A DNA stretch of 9,178 bases from DATJMJ01 sp035503975. GTDB taxonomy: Bacteria; Actinomycetota; Acidimicrobiia; Acidimicrobiales; Palsa-688. The notes below the pieces were generated by a model, which ran no database searches, was not told the DNA's origin, and saw nothing but the letters and a program-made list of their open reading frames with translations. Shown here piece by piece: positions 7,285-9,178 of the stretch. The DNA lies in NCBI GenBank assembly GCA_035503975.1, contig DATJST010000087.1:1-9178 (forward strand), given 5' to 3'. A program made the translations under genes and the position numbers. Each line of letters opens with the position of its first letter. The stretch's first letter is position 1.

Positions 7285-7898
7285 TGGCTGACAACAGCGC
7301 CGCCCTGCGCCGGGCCCGGCGCCATGACAGCGGGGCTAAGCGCCAGCGAGCAGCCGAAGCGCTCACGGTCATGGAAAAAGAGGGCGGCCCTATCAGCTTC
7401 CCTGCCGTGGCCCGGCGCGCCGGCGTGTCGGTGTCGCTGCTTTATGCCGACACAACACTCAGCTCGGCTATCGCCACCGCCCGCGACCGCCAGCGCCAGG
7501 CGGGGCCGGAAAGGGCCTGGCGGCTCCCGGCCCGGTCACTTGTCACCGAACAGAGCCTGCGGGCAGAGCTGGCCAATGCCAAGGAGCGCGCTCGGCGGCT
7601 GGTCGAAGAGACCGCAATCCTCCGCGAACGGCTCACCCGCCACCTCGGTGCCGACGCCGATATCGCACGCGGCGAGGCCTTGAGCCCACTTCTCGATCAG
7701 CTCGAGCAACGTAACGCTGAGCTCGAATCCGAAAACCACCGCCAACAAAAGCGCATCCGCCAGCTCGAAAACGACACCCGTGAGCTCAACGAAAACCTCG
7801 ACGCGGCTCGAGCTGTGAACCGGGAGCTGATCAGCGAGCTCAATCGGAAGGTCCCCGCACCTGCCGGGCGTTCCAGACCTCCCGGCGCCGTCAGCTGA
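7284..7898 (+). CDS. tnpC: TnpC-like accessory protein, DUF6262 family (204 aa)
   Basis: This is the third gene of the operon, starting at ATG 7284 in the TGATG overlap with the tnpB stop. Residues 36-66 (ISFPAVARRAGVSVSLLYAD and on) form a helix-turn-helix-like segment. From about 88 to 188 the protein is charged and heptad-like (for example QLEQRNAELESENHRQQKRI), predicting a long coiled coil. The tail is Pro/Arg-rich. This layout matches DUF6262, the TnpC family of Tn554-type elements. In Tn554, TnpC is not essential but affects how often and in which orientation the element inserts; that this copy does the same is inferred. No catalytic motif is present. Confidence 0.85.
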   Translation: MADNSAALRRARRHDSGAKRQRAAEALTVMEKEGGPISFPAVARRAGVSVSLLYADTTLSSAIATARDRQRQAGPERAWRLPARSLVTEQSLRAELANAKERARRLVEETAILRERLTRHLGADADIARGEALSPLLDQLEQRNAELESENHRQQKRIRQLENDTRELNENLDAARAVNRELISELNRKVPAPAGRSRPPGAVS

Positions 7899-7915
7899 AC
7901 TCGAGAGTCAGCTAC

Positions 7916-7929
7916 GTCTGCCACACAGC
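7916..7929. repeat. Right subterminal inverted repeat of the Tn554-type element
   Basis: GTCTGCCACACAGC is the reverse complement of 3546-3559 with one mismatch and lies about 43 bp inside the right end, just after tnpC. A short direct repeat, GTCAGCT, occurs at 7890-7896 and 7907-7913 immediately before it. The similar distance from the end on both sides suggests a protein binding site rather than chance. Confidence 0.6.
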
Positions 7930-7960
7930 TCGTGCCCATTCACCTGGGCTTTCAGCCGCC

Positions 7961-7973
7961 AATACAAAAGAAC
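7961..7973. repeat. Right terminal inverted repeat of the Tn554-type element
   Basis: AATACAAAAGAAC is the exact reverse complement of the left repeat at 3494-3506. It is followed by TGAAG before istB codons resume. CTGAAG (7973-7978) is the predicted 6-bp overlap that does not match the left-side CGAGCG, as if carried in from a previous site. Confidence 0.88.
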
Positions 7974-7978
7974 TGAAG

Positions 7979-8112
7979 CCATCTTGGACCGCATCTTGCA
8001 CAAGGCCGTCGTGGTCAACATCAGGGGCGCCTCGTGGCGCATGCGGGAGCACCAGGCCCTTGCCGAGGCCTCACGCCGGCCCGACGAGGCCCAGAAAGGA
8101 GGTGGCCGCTAG
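7979..8112 (+). pseudogene. istB: istB, C-terminal fragment
   Basis: After the Tn554-type right end the plus strand reads AILDRILHKAVVVNIRGASW, then RMREH and an Ala/Gly-rich tail to TAG 8110-8112. This is the conserved IstB C-terminus (AILDRLLH...V-x-NIRG-x-S-x-R). It is in frame with VVAS at the end of the middle fragment, giving residues 224-267 of the rejoined 267-residue protein, a normal IstB length. This piece has no start codon near a ribosome binding site and is too short to be picked up as a gene on its own. Confidence 0.9.
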
Positions 8113-8143
8113 CCTACGACGGGAGGGTGCCAGGGCGACGGAC

Positions 8144-8229
8144 GCGACTTTCGATGATCGCGGAGCGCGAGTTTCGATGATCGTGCTGCGCGACATTCGA
8201 TGATCGCAGAACGCGACTTTCGGTGATCG
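8144..8229. repeat. IS21 right-end repeats: four 17-bp copies at an exact 23-bp period
   Basis: Copies start at 8144, 8167, 8190 and 8213. The first reads GCGACTTTCGATGATCG. The second changes CT to GT (GCGAGTTT), the third has GCGACATT, and the fourth has CGGTG for CGATG. Spacers are 6 bp and unrelated. The IS ends six bases after the last copy, in CA at 8234-8235, so the outside-in reading is TGTTGGCGATCACCGAAAGT. IS21-family elements carry several subterminal repeats at each end that bind the IstA transposase, which explains the array. Confidence 0.8.
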
Positions 8230-8235
8230 CCAACA

Positions 8236-8361
8236 GACGCAGAGGTCACAGGCCGGGTCACGGCCCACCACGAGAGTCTCACCATCTCGGAGCTCCCTCG
8301 GTATGCCGCGAAAGGTCACCTGAGCGACAGGCCCCGCCGAAGTTAAGGAGCCGTCGTCCAC
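8236..8361 (-). pseudogene. FHA-domain gene, N-terminal fragment truncated by the IS21 element
   Basis: On the minus strand, just outside the IS end, the frame reads VTFRGIPRELRDG, then ETLVVGRDPACDLCV, then passes into the IS terminal TG. R-x-x-L-x-DGETLVVGRDPxCDL is the start of a forkhead-associated (phosphothreonine-binding) domain up to the GR loop. The conserved Ser-x-x-His half and the rest of the protein are missing and should lie left of the window, beyond the IS left end. The start is unclear: GTG 8361 (with GGGGG about 9 bases upstream), TTG 8370 or GTG 8319. The open frame reaches about 8490, but residues before 8370 show no FHA character. FHA proteins commonly act in Ser/Thr kinase signalling and cell-wall or secretion control. 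Confidence 0.65.
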
Positions 8362-8428
8362 TGCAGTCAACCCCCATTGCCGGGCGTACTGATTGTGCTG
8401 GCGAAAGGGTACTGAGCAGGGCCGGTCG

Positions 8429-8463
8429 GTGCAAGGGGGGGCAAGGGTGCCCGCCCCTTGCAC
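8429..8463. terminator. Strong GC-rich hairpin, possible terminator
   Basis: GTGCAAGGGG pairs perfectly with CCCCTTGCAC over 10 bp. Inside it GGGC pairs with GCCC around the loop AAGGGT, with one unpaired G at 8453, giving a 14-bp stem. No T-run follows on either strand, so it is not a classical Rho-independent terminator, although GC-rich actinobacteria do use U-poor hairpins. It lies about 220 bp downstream of the minus-strand DUF4234-type gene and about 70 bp upstream of the FHA fragment, so it could be a terminator or a structured leader. Confidence 0.4.
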
Positions 8464-8576
8464 GTTCGGAAGGAGGTGGGCTATTTCCCGTCAGCCGGGC
8501 GCGTCGCCTGCTGCGGCCAGGCATCTATTAACCTCTCCTCCCCCGGGAAGATGGCGGTTAGCAACAAGCGGCCCGC

Positions 8577-8602
8577 CTCCCGTTCTCTTGCGAGATTGGG
8601 AG
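8577..8602. terminator. Weak hairpin downstream of the DUF4234-type gene
   Basis: CTCCC-GT-TCTC-TTGC-GAGA-TT-GGGAG forms a 5-bp plus 4-bp stem with a 2x2 internal loop and a four-base loop. It lies about 80 bp past the stop of the minus-strand membrane-protein gene, where a terminator would be expected. No T-tract follows. Confidence 0.3.
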
Positions 8603-8680
8603 CCTCACTGCGCCAGAGTCGCTAGCGAGGGCTGTTCGACCGTCTCACGTGCAAGGTGACGAGATTGCGCACGGTCCCGG

Positions 8681-9178
8681 CTACCTCTCGAGCCAGTAGC
8701 GGTTCAAGGCTCGCTGCACCTTCACGAACCAGACGATCCCGCCGACTAGGGGTAGGAAGATCCAAAGCCCTGTCAAGGCGCGCACACTCGAGGCCGCGCC
8801 CCCGAGGGCGTAAGCCTGTTCGACCTCGTAGGGCAAGGTGAAGGCTACGACCGGGGATACGAAGAGCCACAACAGGAGTGCGACGAGACCTCCCATGCCG
8901 CGCCCCGTATAGCCCTTCAGTTCCTCGTGAACCGCATAGGCCCAGAAGTAGCTGTAGAGCCCGAAAGTCACGATGAACAACAAGATGAGCTTGCCGACCG
9001 GTCGGGGCTTACCAAGCGCCCGAACCGGCGGCCCCGGAGCGTAGCCCGCCGTGGCTGGGGGGCCCGACAGGGACGCTATGCCCTCGGCCGTTGCCCTGAC
9101 GTCCAGACCGAGCTGAGAAAGCGCGCCCTCGCCCGGGCCAGCCGGCGGGCCGGGCGATGGGGCGCCACAACCGCCACA
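8681..9178 (-). CDS. Zinc-ribbon/DUF4234 membrane protein, 3' part (runs off the right edge)
   Basis: The minus-strand frame is open from the window edge to TAG 8681-8683, 165 residues. It begins inside a CGGCGAPSP sequence, the second CxxC half of a zinc-ribbon of the kind that often opens such proteins. A Pro/Gly/Ala-rich linker follows to about 9005. Then come three hydrophobic segments: ILLFIVTFGLYSYFWAY, GLVALLLWLFVSPVVAF and LTGLWIFLPLVGGIVWFV, ending in QRALNRYWLER. The TFGLYSYFWAY...HEELKGYTG pattern, the spacing of the hydrophobic segments and the ALNRYW end fit the DUF4234 family of unknown function. A TTG at 8983 would give only the membrane domain; the continuous frame and CxxC show that the gene starts beyond 9178. 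It is expected in the cytoplasmic membrane and appears to be part of the native chromosome. Confidence 0.8.
   Translation of the reverse strand, partial: CGGCGAPSPGPPAGPGEGALSQLGLDVRATAEGIASLSGPPATAGYAPGPPVRALGKPRPVGKLILLFIVTFGLYSYFWAYAVHEELKGYTGRGMGGLVALLLWLFVSPVVAFTLPYEVEQAYALGGAASSVRALTGLWIFLPLVGGIVWFVKVQRALNRYWLER

Larger units (their letters stand above)
3495..7978 (+). mobile_element. Tn554-type element (4484 bp) with tnpA-tnpB-tnpC and no passenger genes
   Basis: The element is bounded by inverted repeats (3494-3506 and 7961-7973) and lies between two istB pieces that rejoin in frame as VVAS-AILDRIL when 3494 is joined to 7979. It carries two tyrosine recombinase genes and a DUF6262-type gene in the order and overlap typical of Tn554. 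Tn554-type elements move through a roughly 6-bp overlap without duplicating the target, and leave bases from the previous site at one end. Here removal requires CTGAAG (7973-7978) to leave with the element while CGAGCG (3489-3494) stays as the target core. Staphylococcal Tn554 carries resistance genes; this one is only its movement module. Confidence 0.85.
1..8235 (+). mobile_element. IS21-family insertion sequence, right part, interrupted by two other elements
   Basis: The IS is recognised from an istB gene in three collinear pieces (24-364, 3166-3494, 7979-8112) and a right end with multiple terminal repeats (8144-8229) closing in CA at 8234-8235. IS21-family ends are typically 5'-TG...CA-3' with several copies of a subterminal repeat bound by IstA. 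The left end and most of istA lie outside the window. Without the two inserts (2801 and 4484 bp) the IS contributes only about 950 bp here. Its right tip abuts a minus-strand FHA-domain gene that it truncates. With istB broken twice, this copy should not make a full helper ATPase and is probably immobile unless helped in trans. The exact right boundary is inferred from the CA rule and the last repeat. Confidence 0.8.
8362..8680. other. Intergenic region between the DUF4234-type gene and the FHA fragment
   Basis: This stretch of about 320 bp shows no convincing gene on either strand. It holds a strong hairpin (8429-8463) and a weaker one (8577-8602). On the minus strand GGAGGAGAGG lies 7 bases before an ATG at 8524, but the 81-residue frame that follows is Arg/Pro-rich, has no recognisable fold and is out of frame with the FHA fragment. 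TTGACT (8367-8372) and TTAACT (8343-8348) on the minus strand, 18 bp apart, could be a weak promoter for the FHA gene. No tRNA-like cloverleaf was found. Confidence 0.4.

Noticed and set aside
365..7978. A search for passenger genes (resistance, toxin-antitoxin, defence) inside the two nested elements.
   Set aside because: All coding space is taken by recombinases and their small accessory genes. No cargo gene was found.
8144..8229. Regularly spaced repeats resembling a short CRISPR array.
   Set aside because: Repeats are 17 bp with 6-bp spacers, far too short for CRISPR, and they sit at the tip of an IS21 element where transposase-binding repeats are expected.
8279..8524. An 81-residue minus-strand frame preceded by a good GGAGGAGAGG ribosome binding site.
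   Set aside because: The product is Arg/Pro-rich with no fold and overlaps the FHA-like frame in another register. The site could still belong to the FHA gene if there is a frameshift, but no evidence for one was seen.

Overview
The window is a high-GC stretch, probably from an actinobacterium: GTG and TTG starts are common, genes are tightly overlapped, and the fragment flanking the mobile DNA looks like an FHA-domain gene. It is almost entirely mobile DNA, arranged as a nest. A host FHA-domain gene (minus strand) was interrupted by an IS21-family insertion sequence, whose right end is at about 8235. The istB gene of that IS was then interrupted twice, by two unrelated recombinase-driven elements. 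The three istB pieces (24-364, 3166-3494 and 7979-8112) join in frame to give one intact 267-residue IstB ATPase with no other lesion, so both insertions look recent.

Element 1 (about 365-3165, 2801 bp) is a large-serine-recombinase element. It carries three leftward genes: a small DUF5372-like protein, a 60-residue small protein, and a 744-residue serine recombinase with two helix-turn-helix-like segments at its C-terminus. It sits exactly in the Walker A (P-loop) codons of istB. Removing it at a shared GG dinucleotide restores the motif GQPGCGKTHLA, which predicts attB, attP, attL and attR.

Element 2 (about 3495-7978, 4484 bp) is a Tn554-type element. Its rightward operon tnpA-tnpB-tnpC encodes two tyrosine recombinases, both with complete catalytic residues, and a DUF6262-type coiled-coil accessory protein. 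No passenger gene is present. It has 12-13 bp terminal inverted repeats, a second near-perfect 14-bp subterminal inverted repeat, and an apparent 6-bp non-matching overlap at its right end, as expected for Tn554-type movement.

Right of the istB C-terminus lies the IS21 right end, with four 17-bp repeats at an exact 23-bp period. After it come the truncated N-terminal part of a minus-strand FHA-domain gene, about 320 bp of intergenic DNA with two strong hairpins, and the 3' part of a minus-strand gene for a zinc-ribbon plus DUF4234 membrane protein that runs off the window edge. No rRNA, tRNA, CRISPR array or resistance or metabolic cargo was seen.
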